Source: a virus. Taken from it: a DNA stretch of 38,139 nucleotides. Below are positions 26,842 to 33,319 of the stretch, in pieces. The position numbers were made by a program, and so were the translations under genes. The stretch lies in the IMG/VR virus record IMGVR_UViG_3300022744_000067, positions 1 through 38,139 of that record. One strand, 5' to 3'. How positions within the stretch are numbered: position 1 is the first letter of the stretch; the number at the start of each line of letters is the position of its first letter. The notes beneath the pieces were generated by a model. The model made no database searches and was not told the DNA's origin. It saw only the letters and a list, made by a program, of their open reading frames with translations.

Positions 26842-27270
26842 CTAGTCGTGCACCAGCACCTCGACAGGGATGATGGAAACGGACTGCGAGCCCAGCGTGC
26901 CCTCGTCTGTCTCGATGCGGCCGACGATGCGGCAGTCGTGCACCAGGCCGCCCAGCGTGTTGCGCTGGCCCTGGGCGACGTTGGGCGCCAGCGCGGCGCA
27001 CACGGCGTCGAGCATGGCGTTCATGGCCGTGGCGGGCACGTCCGGCTCAGGCGTCCAGGTGTAGACGTAGACGTCGAACGGCAGGCGCCAGATCGTCGGC
27101 TTGCCGGTCTCGTGCTGTGCGTCCTCGTCGCGCTTGCTCTGAAACAGCGCGGGCTGCTCTTCCTTGGGGACGTCGTTCCAGTGCTTCAGGCGCCGGCTGG
27201 CCGTGTTCAGCCCAGGGATGGCGCTCAGGCGCGCGAACAGCGCGGCATGGATGGCTTCTCGGTCGATCAC
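26842..27270 (-). CDS. Tail terminator-like / minor tail protein
   Basis: 142 residues, GTG start 27270 coupled to the previous stop (27267). It begins MIDREAIHAALFARLSAIPGLNTASRRLKHWNDVP and ends SVSIIPVEVLVHD. The size and the helix-then-beta layout match tail terminator (lambda U / gp17-like) proteins, which sit between connectors and the tube. Position in the operon supports this. It ends just before the tandem terminators. Confidence 0.75.
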   Translation of the reverse strand: MIDREAIHAALFARLSAIPGLNTASRRLKHWNDVPKEEQPALFQSKRDEDAQHETGKPTIWRLPFDVYVYTWTPEPDVPATAMNAMLDAVCAALAPNVAQGQRNTLGGLVHDCRIVGRIETDEGTLGSQSVSIIPVEVLVHD

Positions 27271-27743
27271 TTGGCGATCCTTCCGGCCGCCGCTTCAAGG
27301 TCGGCCATGATCTCGGGCGTCATGTCGCGCAGGCTGGAGCGCAGGAACGACCGCTCGGGCATGTTCACGGACCGCGAGTGCTGGCGCACGACGACATCAC
27401 GCGGCGAGATCTCGCGGCCCCAGGCCTGCTTGATGGTGCGCAGGTGCTGCTTCACAGACTCCGTGCCCTTGAAGCCGTATTCGTGCTTGGCCGCATAGCT
27501 CAGGTTCGTGCTGACGATGCCGCGCGCCGAACCGGGCGACCGCAACACCACTTGGTCGATCGAGCGCCGCAGCGTGCCGGTGCGCACGTTCAGCACTTGG
27601 CCGGTCAGCTTGTCCTTGACGACGTGCCGCTGCAGCTTGAGCGCCAAGCGGCCGACCGTGGTGCCGATCTCCGCGTCCGCGCGGGCTGGCACGCGCCCGA
27701 AGTAGGCGATGACCGCCGCATCGCCAACAGCGCGCACGCTCAT
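27267..27743 (-). CDS. HK97 gp10-like tail completion / neck protein
   Basis: 158 residues (ATGA overlaps both sides). The core VLNVRTGTLRRSIDQVVLRSPGSARGIVSTNLSYAAKHEYGFKG...MPERSFLRSSLRDM is the signature of the HK97 gp10-like family: an RTGxLRRSI motif, then YA..HEYG, then RSFLR. It joins head and tail. Confidence 0.9.
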   Translation of the reverse strand: MSVRAVGDAAVIAYFGRVPARADAEIGTTVGRLALKLQRHVVKDKLTGQVLNVRTGTLRRSIDQVVLRSPGSARGIVSTNLSYAAKHEYGFKGTESVKQHLRTIKQAWGREISPRDVVVRQHSRSVNMPERSFLRSSLRDMTPEIMADLEAAAGRIAK

Positions 27744-28273
27744 GCGATGGGCACCACGCGGCGGTACTGGTCGAGCACCTGGCGGGACGACGGCGTGAAG
27801 GCCGCGGTGATGTAGCTGATGGTCTCGCCCGCGAGCGACTTCGCCGACACGTCGAGGTGGTCGCGCCGCTTGTACGCCAGCGTGCAGGCCTCGATCACTG
27901 CCTGCTCGATGTCAGCGGGCACGGCGGCATAGCCTGCGGTGTAGTCGACGCGCACGTTTTGGACGCCCGCCGTGAAGCGGTAGCCGTCGAGCTTGATTGC
28001 GATGGGCGTGAACGACACGGCCGACGCCGGGATGGTCAGCCCATCGACCACCACCGCCGAGACGGCAGTGATGGGGGTGAAGGGGACCACCAAGACCGCG
28101 CCGTTGTGCCCGTTGCGCCATTGCGAGACGGACTCGGACAGAACGGGCCGGCTGAGATAGGTCTCGACCCAATCGCTCGCCGCGCCGATCAGGCGCGTGA
28201 GCTCGGTGTCGGAGTCCGCGGACTTGATGCCCGCGTAGCTCTTGACCGCGGCCAGGGTGGTCAGGTTCGCCAT
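27740..28273 (-). CDS. Head-tail connector (gp6-like)
   Basis: 177 residues. The N-terminus ANLTTLAAVKSYAGIKSADSDTELTRLIGAASDWVETYLSR and the later VDYTAGYAAVPADIEQAVIEACTLAYKRRDHL follow the gp6/gp15 connector pattern: two N-terminal helices, then the VDYxAGY..P.DI..A motif. It forms the ring below the portal. It starts two bases after the preceding stop. Confidence 0.9.
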   Translation of the reverse strand: MANLTTLAAVKSYAGIKSADSDTELTRLIGAASDWVETYLSRPVLSESVSQWRNGHNGAVLVVPFTPITAVSAVVVDGLTIPASAVSFTPIAIKLDGYRFTAGVQNVRVDYTAGYAAVPADIEQAVIEACTLAYKRRDHLDVSAKSLAGETISYITAAFTPSSRQVLDQYRRVVPIA

Positions 28274-28275
28274 GA

Positions 28276-28521
28276 TCAGGCGGCGTCAGGGGCGGTGCCC
28301 TTGGCTGCGTCGGTGGCGGCCTTGGCGGCTTGTGCGGCGGCCTTGGCTGCGGCCTTCTCGGCGGCGGGATCGGACACGCCGACGAAGCCGTGCGAAGCCA
28401 GCGCGACGTGGGCGCCTTCGATGCTGTCGGGCACGACGATGCAGCCGTCCTTGTCGACGTTGAACTCTTCGCCGCCGACGCTGACCGAGGTGATGCCCTC
28501 GGGGCCTTTGAACTTTGCCAT
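28276..28521 (-). CDS. Small head-associated protein (in frame with the endonuclease)
   Basis: 81 residues from ATG 28521, with AAGGAA before it (within the end of the endonuclease gene). It begins MAKFKGPEGITSVSVGGEEFNVDKDGCIVVPDS and continues with a Lys/Ala-rich tail (EKAAAKAAAQAAKAATDAAKG). The first part recalls small head or decoration proteins downstream of capsid genes. There is no stop between the endonuclease and this gene, so a long fusion could also be made. Its own ribosome binding site and independent look support a separate product. Confidence 0.75.
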   Translation of the reverse strand: MAKFKGPEGITSVSVGGEEFNVDKDGCIVVPDSIEGAHVALASHGFVGVSDPAAEKAAAKAAAQAAKAATDAAKGTAPDAA

Positions 28522-29343
28522 TTCAGATTCCTTTTTCAGTTGGTAGAACACGACTGACGGTGACCGCCCCATGCGATCGCCGATCTCTTTGAACGTGAGC
28601 CCTTCGGCCCTCAACCTCACCATTTCGGCAACTTCCGCCGCCGCTGGAGAGTTGGCCTTCGGCCTTGGGATGCCGCGCGTGGCAGCGTGCATAGCGCGCA
28701 GCTTCTGCCTCGTCTCTTCAGACATGGCTTTTGGCAGGTTGGCGATTGCCTTTGCCACTCTGTCCGGACGCCTCCCCGCCTCCACCATCTTCTGAATGGA
28801 TTCAGCGGAGTGCCGACGCCCCTTCATTGGGCTTGGCTTCCCGGTTTGCCGTTCAGCGGCTGCTGCGCGCGCGCGAGCGCTTGAGAACTGCTTCGCGGCG
28901 GCCTCGCGCAGTTTCTGACGATGCTCATCAGACTTCCGGCGCCCGCTCGCTGCTGCGCTCATCTTCTGCCTGGTCTCAGGGCTCTTTGGAACGCCCGCGC
29001 GTTCCATGCTGAATCGGTCCTTCATGGACTGTGGCTGGGGCACGCCGGCGCGAGTCCCAGCCACCGGGGCCACGTTGTAACCGTGCCTTGGATCTCCCGC
29101 TTTGAGGGCGTTGATCCAGTGCTGCTCTCTCACCAGCAAGTCGCCACTCTCCACAAGCTCCAAGACCTTGAAGCAGAAGGCCCCGGGGCCGTTCTTACTC
29201 CAGGATCTCTGCAACTGCGGGGAGTGGTGCGTGCCGTTCTTCAGCATGCTCCGATGAGACTTCCACCGTGCCCTGATATCAACAGCTGACCCTATGTAGT
29301 GCTTGCCGTTGATTGCGTTGCTGATCGCGTAAACCCCGCGCAT
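28276..29343 (-). CDS. GIY-YIG homing endonuclease, open in frame into the head gene
   Basis: The frame gives 355 residues from ATG 29343, of which about 274 are the endonuclease. Residues 1-85 contain GVYAISNAINGKHYIGSA, the RARWKSH arginine, and EQHWINAL plus GYNVAP, all GIY-YIG nuclease elements. Four NUMOD3-type repeats follow (SPETRQKMS, SDEHRQKL, SAESIQKM, SEETRQKL). The end is a helix-turn-helix (EMVRLRAEGLTFKEIGDRMGRSPSVVFYQL). It is a free-standing selfish element between the capsid and head genes. An RBS-masking hairpin precedes it. Confidence 0.85.
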   Translation of the reverse strand: MRGVYAISNAINGKHYIGSAVDIRARWKSHRSMLKNGTHHSPQLQRSWSKNGPGAFCFKVLELVESGDLLVREQHWINALKAGDPRHGYNVAPVAGTRAGVPQPQSMKDRFSMERAGVPKSPETRQKMSAAASGRRKSDEHRQKLREAAAKQFSSARARAAAAERQTGKPSPMKGRRHSAESIQKMVEAGRRPDRVAKAIANLPKAMSEETRQKLRAMHAATRGIPRPKANSPAAAEVAEMVRLRAEGLTFKEIGDRMGRSPSVVFYQLKKESEMAKFKGPEGITSVSVGGEEFNVDKDGCIVVPDSIEGAHVALASHGFVGVSDPAAEKAAAKAAAQAAKAATDAAKGTAPDAA

Positions 29344-29344
29344 A

Positions 29345-29372
29345 GAACCCTCTTGAGTGAACAAGAGGATTC
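29345..29372 (-). promoter_or_regulatory. Hairpin masking the endonuclease ribosome binding site
   Basis: On the minus strand GAATCCTCTTG (29362-29372) pairs with CAAGAGGGTTC (29345-29355), 11 pairs including one G-U, around a 6-nt loop. AGAGGG, the ribosome binding site for ATG 29343, lies inside the second arm. Such masking keeps homing endonucleases silent in long transcripts of some phages such as T4. Confidence 0.75.
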
Positions 29373-29387
29373 TATTTGCCGCCTACG

Positions 29388-30902
29388 TTAGGCAACGTTT
29401 TTAATCAGGCCGATTGCGGGCGGAAAGTAGTGCTGGAGCACTTCATCCACATACACGCCGTACTCGTACTTGCGGGTACGCAGCGGCCACTCGATCTGGT
29501 GGTACTCGCGGCGGGTGCGCACGCGGTCCAGCGAGGTCACGCCGTCCAGGTAGGCGGGCACCTGGGTCGTGCGGAAGAACATCGTGCCGGGCGGCATGTT
29601 CGGGTGCACGATCAGGTCGATCACCTGGCCAGTGATGGGCGAGAGGTACTTGCCCACGTTGCGGCCGGCGGTCAGCGCCTGGGTGGCGCTGTTGGGGTCG
29701 ACGGTGAACATGACGTTCGGGTTCGTCTGGCCCAACACCAGGTTGGTGATCTTCTGGAACTGGCGGAACGAGAGGTGAATCTCGTTCGGCTGCAGGCGGT
29801 ACTTGTCGAACCAGACCGCGAGGGCCGTGTCGATCTCCACCACGCGGCCACCGGCGCCCGTGAGCGTGGTGCCGACGCCCGGCGTGCCGGTGGGCAGTGC
29901 CTGGTAGTAGCTGCCCAGCGCCGACTTGCTGGCGATGGTCAGCAGGCCGTCGAACTCCAGGCCGGAGGTCGAAGCGTCCGCCGAGGGCAGGGTCGACGCA
30001 AGCTGGTTGCTGCCGCCGGTCAGCGCGGTGATGGACACGCTGTTGATCGTGGTCACAGCACCCAGGCGCTCGGAGCCGGCCGGGCCCCAGAACCAGGCGT
30101 AGGCCACGGCGCCGCGGACATCAGCCACGGTGCCGGTGACCGAGCCGGTGCCGCCGGTCACAGACACGGTGGCGGCGGCCGACTTCTGCGCGGTGCCCGC
30201 GTTCACGGTGTCGGTCGAGCCGTCAGCGTTGGTGCGGGTGATCTGCGCGCGGACCAGGGCGGTGGTGGCGTCGAACGACTGGCCGGACTGGCCGTTGTTG
30301 ATGCCGGCCACGTCCCAGTACGACTGCAGGCCCAGGGCCACGACGATGACCGAGAGGGTCTGCGTGGCCAGCGTGCCGCCGGTGGTGCTGGCGGCCAGGG
30401 TCGGCGTCGGGGTCGTGCCCATCGCGAGCGAGGTGTTGCCGCCCAAGAGGATCATCTCTTCCTCGAGCATCACGGACTCCAGGGTCTGCTGGACAGCCAG
30501 CGCCTTGACGTCCTCGAAGCCCTTGGCGGCGTAGTCGGCCTCGAAGGTCACCGACTTTTCCAGGCCCAGGCCACGGTAGGCCGCGAAGTACTCGGCGCTC
30601 GTGTGGCTGACCTGGGCGCCGCGGTTGCCCTCGGAGATGCCAGCACGCACGCGGGTCGTGTTGATGCCGGTGATCGCCCGCCAGTTGGCCTGGACAGCGA
30701 AGCCGCCACCCACGCGCGGGATGCTGTTGCGCAGCGGCGTGAGCAGCGGGTACAGCTTCTTCGACGGCGCTTCCAGGTCATAGCCCTGGATGCCGGCGGT
30801 GGCGCTGCCGGGCTGCGTGAAGTTCTTGGTCAGTTCATCGACGGCCTGGGCTTGCGAGGTCTTCACCAGCTCCAGGATTTCGCTCATGTTCAAGGCGGAC
30901 AT
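29388..30902 (-). CDS. Major capsid protein (HK97 fold) with inserted domain
   Basis: 504 residues, GAAAGGA before ATG 30902. It begins MSALNMSEILELVKTSQAQAVDELTKNF, then LLTPLRNSIPRVGGGFAVQANWRAI and EKSVTFEADYAAKGFEDVKALAVQQTLESVMLEEEMILLGGN, and ends DRVRTRREYHQIEWPLRTRKYEYGVYVDEVLQHYFPPAIGLIKNVA. This is an HK97-type capsid with a long E-loop-like region. The central part (DGSTDTVNAGTAQKSAAATVSVTGGTGSVTG) looks like an inserted Ig-like surface domain. It follows the protease gene and precedes the homing endonuclease. Confidence 0.9.
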   Translation of the reverse strand: MSALNMSEILELVKTSQAQAVDELTKNFTQPGSATAGIQGYDLEAPSKKLYPLLTPLRNSIPRVGGGFAVQANWRAITGINTTRVRAGISEGNRGAQVSHTSAEYFAAYRGLGLEKSVTFEADYAAKGFEDVKALAVQQTLESVMLEEEMILLGGNTSLAMGTTPTPTLAASTTGGTLATQTLSVIVVALGLQSYWDVAGINNGQSGQSFDATTALVRAQITRTNADGSTDTVNAGTAQKSAAATVSVTGGTGSVTGTVADVRGAVAYAWFWGPAGSERLGAVTTINSVSITALTGGSNQLASTLPSADASTSGLEFDGLLTIASKSALGSYYQALPTGTPGVGTTLTGAGGRVVEIDTALAVWFDKYRLQPNEIHLSFRQFQKITNLVLGQTNPNVMFTVDPNSATQALTAGRNVGKYLSPITGQVIDLIVHPNMPPGTMFFRTTQVPAYLDGVTSLDRVRTRREYHQIEWPLRTRKYEYGVYVDEVLQHYFPPAIGLIKNVA

Positions 30903-30919
30903 TGCCTTTTCCTTTCAGG

Positions 30920-30945
30920 GGAGAAAGCCGCGTGAAGCGGCGGGA
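30920..30945 (-). terminator. Weak terminator-like hairpin between protease and capsid genes
   Basis: On the minus strand GCCGC-TTCAC-GCGGC (30927-30941) is followed by TTTCTCC. The stem is short and the U tract poor. It lies between the scaffold/protease gene and the capsid gene and may be an RNA processing or partial attenuation site. Confidence 0.4.
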
Positions 30946-30968
30946 GTTACACCCGGAGGGTGATTCGG

Positions 30969-32198
30969 TCAGACGATGCGGACGGGCTTGGCCTGGGCGG
31001 CCTTGATGAGCGTCGCCACTTCGTCGGGGGTGCCATCGGCCTTGACGACCGGGGCGGTTTCTTTCTCGGGCTCGTCGTCGCGGTCGGCGGCCTTGCTGAT
31101 GGTCAGGCCCTGCCCGTTGGCGAAGCCCTTCGGGGCGGCGGGCTCGGCCTTCAGGCGCTCGATCTCGCCGGCCATGGCCTTGAGCAGCTCCAGCCCGGAC
31201 GAGGCGCCCGCGGCCTTGACGAAGACGGCCAGCTCGTCGACGACGGCGGCCTTCTGGATCTGGTCGCCGGCCGGAGCGTCCGCCTTCTCGCCGTCGCTGG
31301 CTTCGGTGCCCTCGTCCTCGTCGGCGTCATAGGCCAGGTCGGCCAGCGCCTTGTCGGCGGCCTTGCAGGCGTCGTGCGCGGCCTTCAGCGCGGCCTTGGT
31401 GGCGGTGCTGAAGCGCTTCCCTGCCTTGGCCAGGTCGCCGCCGGCGTCGGCCATCGCCACCTCGGTGACGGCAGGGGCCGGCACGGCAGCGTGCAGGCGG
31501 GCCAGCAGCTCGGCGGATTCCTCGGCGGCCATTGAGTTGAGGATGCCCAGGCCCTGGCCCAGCCAATCGCGCAGCGCGGCGGGAAGCGGGGAGGCGTCGC
31601 CTTCGTACTGCGCTTCCCACTCGGCATCGGCCACCACGTAGCCCAGCTCCTGCAGCATCTGCGCGAAGCGGCCCACGTCGTAGAGGCCCTTCTTCACGGT
31701 GTCGGCGTTCTCGACCAGGCCCTGCCCTTCGGTGTCCGGGCCCGCGTCGTCCTCGGGGCCGGCGTCGGCCTTGAACATGGTGAACACGGCCTCGGGATTG
31801 GCCGGGCGGTCCACCAGGCTGATCTCGCGCAGGTCGATCGACTTGATCACCTTGCCGTCGCGGCCACCGGGGGGAACGCGCCCGCCGATGCTGAAGCCCT
31901 TGAGCACGCCAGTGTTCACCTTGAGCACGGCCACGGGGTCGACCACGTGCGCGCCGAACCAGGTCCGGCCGTCGTCCTGCACCTCGTAGTCGATGGCCAC
32001 GCCGACCGCCTTCTTCGGGTCGTGCTGCTCGCGCACGTTGCCGAAGGCCATGTAGCCATCGCGGGCCGCCTTCATGGCGTCGGCGGTGATGGTCTCGCCG
32101 TCGCTGTCGACCACCTCAGACGAGGCATAGCCCCAAACCTTGATGGTGCCGTCGTCCTGCGCTTCGGTCTTCGCGATCGCGCCGTAGATCTTCGTCAT
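30969..32198 (-). CDS. Prohead protease with scaffold-like C-terminus (XkdF/S78-type)
   Basis: 409 residues from ATG 32198, with AAGGAC upstream. Residues 1-150 form the protease: IYGAIAKTEAQDDGTIKVWGYASSEVVDSDGE, REQHDPKKAVG (catalytic His near 58), GVLKGFSIGGRV and LREISLVDRPANPEA (near 124). The remaining 250 residues are Ala/Lys/Glu-rich and helical, as expected of a scaffold that the protease later removes. It lies just upstream of the capsid gene, the usual place. Confidence 0.9.
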   Translation of the reverse strand: MTKIYGAIAKTEAQDDGTIKVWGYASSEVVDSDGETITADAMKAARDGYMAFGNVREQHDPKKAVGVAIDYEVQDDGRTWFGAHVVDPVAVLKVNTGVLKGFSIGGRVPPGGRDGKVIKSIDLREISLVDRPANPEAVFTMFKADAGPEDDAGPDTEGQGLVENADTVKKGLYDVGRFAQMLQELGYVVADAEWEAQYEGDASPLPAALRDWLGQGLGILNSMAAEESAELLARLHAAVPAPAVTEVAMADAGGDLAKAGKRFSTATKAALKAAHDACKAADKALADLAYDADEDEGTEASDGEKADAPAGDQIQKAAVVDELAVFVKAAGASSGLELLKAMAGEIERLKAEPAAPKGFANGQGLTISKAADRDDEPEKETAPVVKADGTPDEVATLIKAAQAKPVRIV

Positions 32199-32221
32199 GG
32201 GTTCGTCCTTCCAGAAACGAG

Positions 32222-32243
32222 AAACCCGCCTCAGTGGGCGGGT
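32222..32243 (-). terminator. Terminator-like hairpin upstream of the protease gene
   Basis: On the minus strand ACCCGCC (32237-32243) pairs with GGCGGGT (32224-32230) across 6 nt, followed by TTCTCGTTT. It separates the head morphogenesis gene from the protease gene. The U tract is imperfect. Confidence 0.5.
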
Positions 32244-32264
32244 CAGGTGTGAATGTGGCCGGGG

Positions 32265-33119
32265 TCAGTTGTCAGCCAGGACCGACAGCACGGTGCACCG
32301 GCAGTTCGGGTGCGCGGGCGGACCGCTGACGCCGCCGGGGAACTCATCGCGCAGGCCCACAACCTCGCCGTCGAGCGCCTGGCACTCGTCGCAGCAGTCA
32401 TCAGCCGTCAGCCACTCCTTGCCGGCCACCAGGCCCGAGCGCTCCCAGCCGATGAGCGTGCCCTCGGTGTCCGCGAACGCGATCTCAGTGCGCGCGATGG
32501 TCTCTGCGCGGGCGTCCGAGAAGGCGTGATCCGCCGCGATCTGCTCGGCCAGCTTCTGCGCGCTCCAGCCTTCGTCGATGGCATCCTCTACCGCCGTTCG
32601 CAGCATGGAGCGCGTGGCCTCGTCGATCTGCCACTCGCCGCGCGGGTTCGGCACCAGCTCGCCATCTACCCACTTCATGCCGACCAGCTCTGCGCTTCGC
32701 TGCCGTGCCCAGGCCTCGGCCCGCAGGCGCATCAGGTCGCGTTCCTCGCCCTGCCCGATCCCCAACTGCTCAAGCGCCGCGCCGCCACCGGAGACAGCCA
32801 CGGCGGCCAGGTACTGCTCGAGCATTTCCGGCGCGTCCGACCAGTCGAGCTCCAACTGCGCCAGCGCGGCCTCGGCCCGAGCGCGGGACGGGCTGCGCTT
32901 CTCGGCCAGCTCCAGGATCTGCGCCAACTGCAGGGCCGCTTCGGCCGCTTTGCCCTTGAGGTACTTCGCCAGGGCCCGGCGCATCTTGCTGCGCGCCCGC
33001 TTGACCGCCGCGCGCTCGTGCTCGATCGGCTTGCGCCCGTTCGCGGCCTTGATGAGCCCGGAGAACACGGGACGCACCGGCTGGCAGGTGACGCACAGGT
33101 GCATTCTCGTGCCCTTCAT
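32265..33119 (-). CDS. Phage head morphogenesis protein (SPP1 gp7 / Mu F-like)
   Basis: 284 residues from ATG 33119. The signature lies in the C-terminal third: ARAETIARTEIAFADTEGTLIGWERSGLVAGKEWLTADDCCDECQALDGEVV...PAHPNCRCTVL. This is the Mu F family pattern, with the CxxC and HPNCRC motifs. It is a minor head protein that enters the prohead. It is directly downstream of the WG-rich small protein and overlaps its stop (TAATG). Confidence 0.9.
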   Translation of the reverse strand: MKGTRMHLCVTCQPVRPVFSGLIKAANGRKPIEHERAAVKRARSKMRRALAKYLKGKAAEAALQLAQILELAEKRSPSRARAEAALAQLELDWSDAPEMLEQYLAAVAVSGGGAALEQLGIGQGEERDLMRLRAEAWARQRSAELVGMKWVDGELVPNPRGEWQIDEATRSMLRTAVEDAIDEGWSAQKLAEQIAADHAFSDARAETIARTEIAFADTEGTLIGWERSGLVAGKEWLTADDCCDECQALDGEVVGLRDEFPGGVSGPPAHPNCRCTVLSVLADN

Positions 33120-33319
33120 TAATGAGATAGATGTGCCGCCAACATGAATAACAGATCGTTTTCGTCATCAACGGTGCGCTGATCGTCGAAATCATCTGCC
33201 TCTCTGTGCGGCGGCTTTGGGTCGGCCCATAAAAACACAATGCCGGCCCCATTTGCTTTTCTTACGGCGCCCCAGGAGTCTCCCAAGGACGCGCCCCACG
33301 TATCACCCCACGCACTCAC
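33119..33319 (-). CDS. Small WG-repeat phage protein
   Basis: 66 residues from the GTG at 33319, which overlaps the stop of the preceding gene (GTGA); a GTG four codons earlier is also open. It starts MSAWGDTWGASLGDSWGAV, a short Trp-Gly repeat seen in small proteins found behind tail or surface protein genes of phages. The rest is acidic and charged (DFDDQRTVDDENDLLFMLA). Its stop overlaps the start of the next gene (TAATG). Function unknown; it may travel with the large surface protein as one cassette. Confidence 0.65.
   Translation of the reverse strand: MSAWGDTWGASLGDSWGAVRKANGAGIVFLWADPKPPHREADDFDDQRTVDDENDLLFMLAAHLSH

Noticed and set aside
29376-30935. Plus-strand open frame (519 codons) opposite the capsid gene
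   Set aside because: Low-complexity antisense translation of the major capsid gene; no start context.
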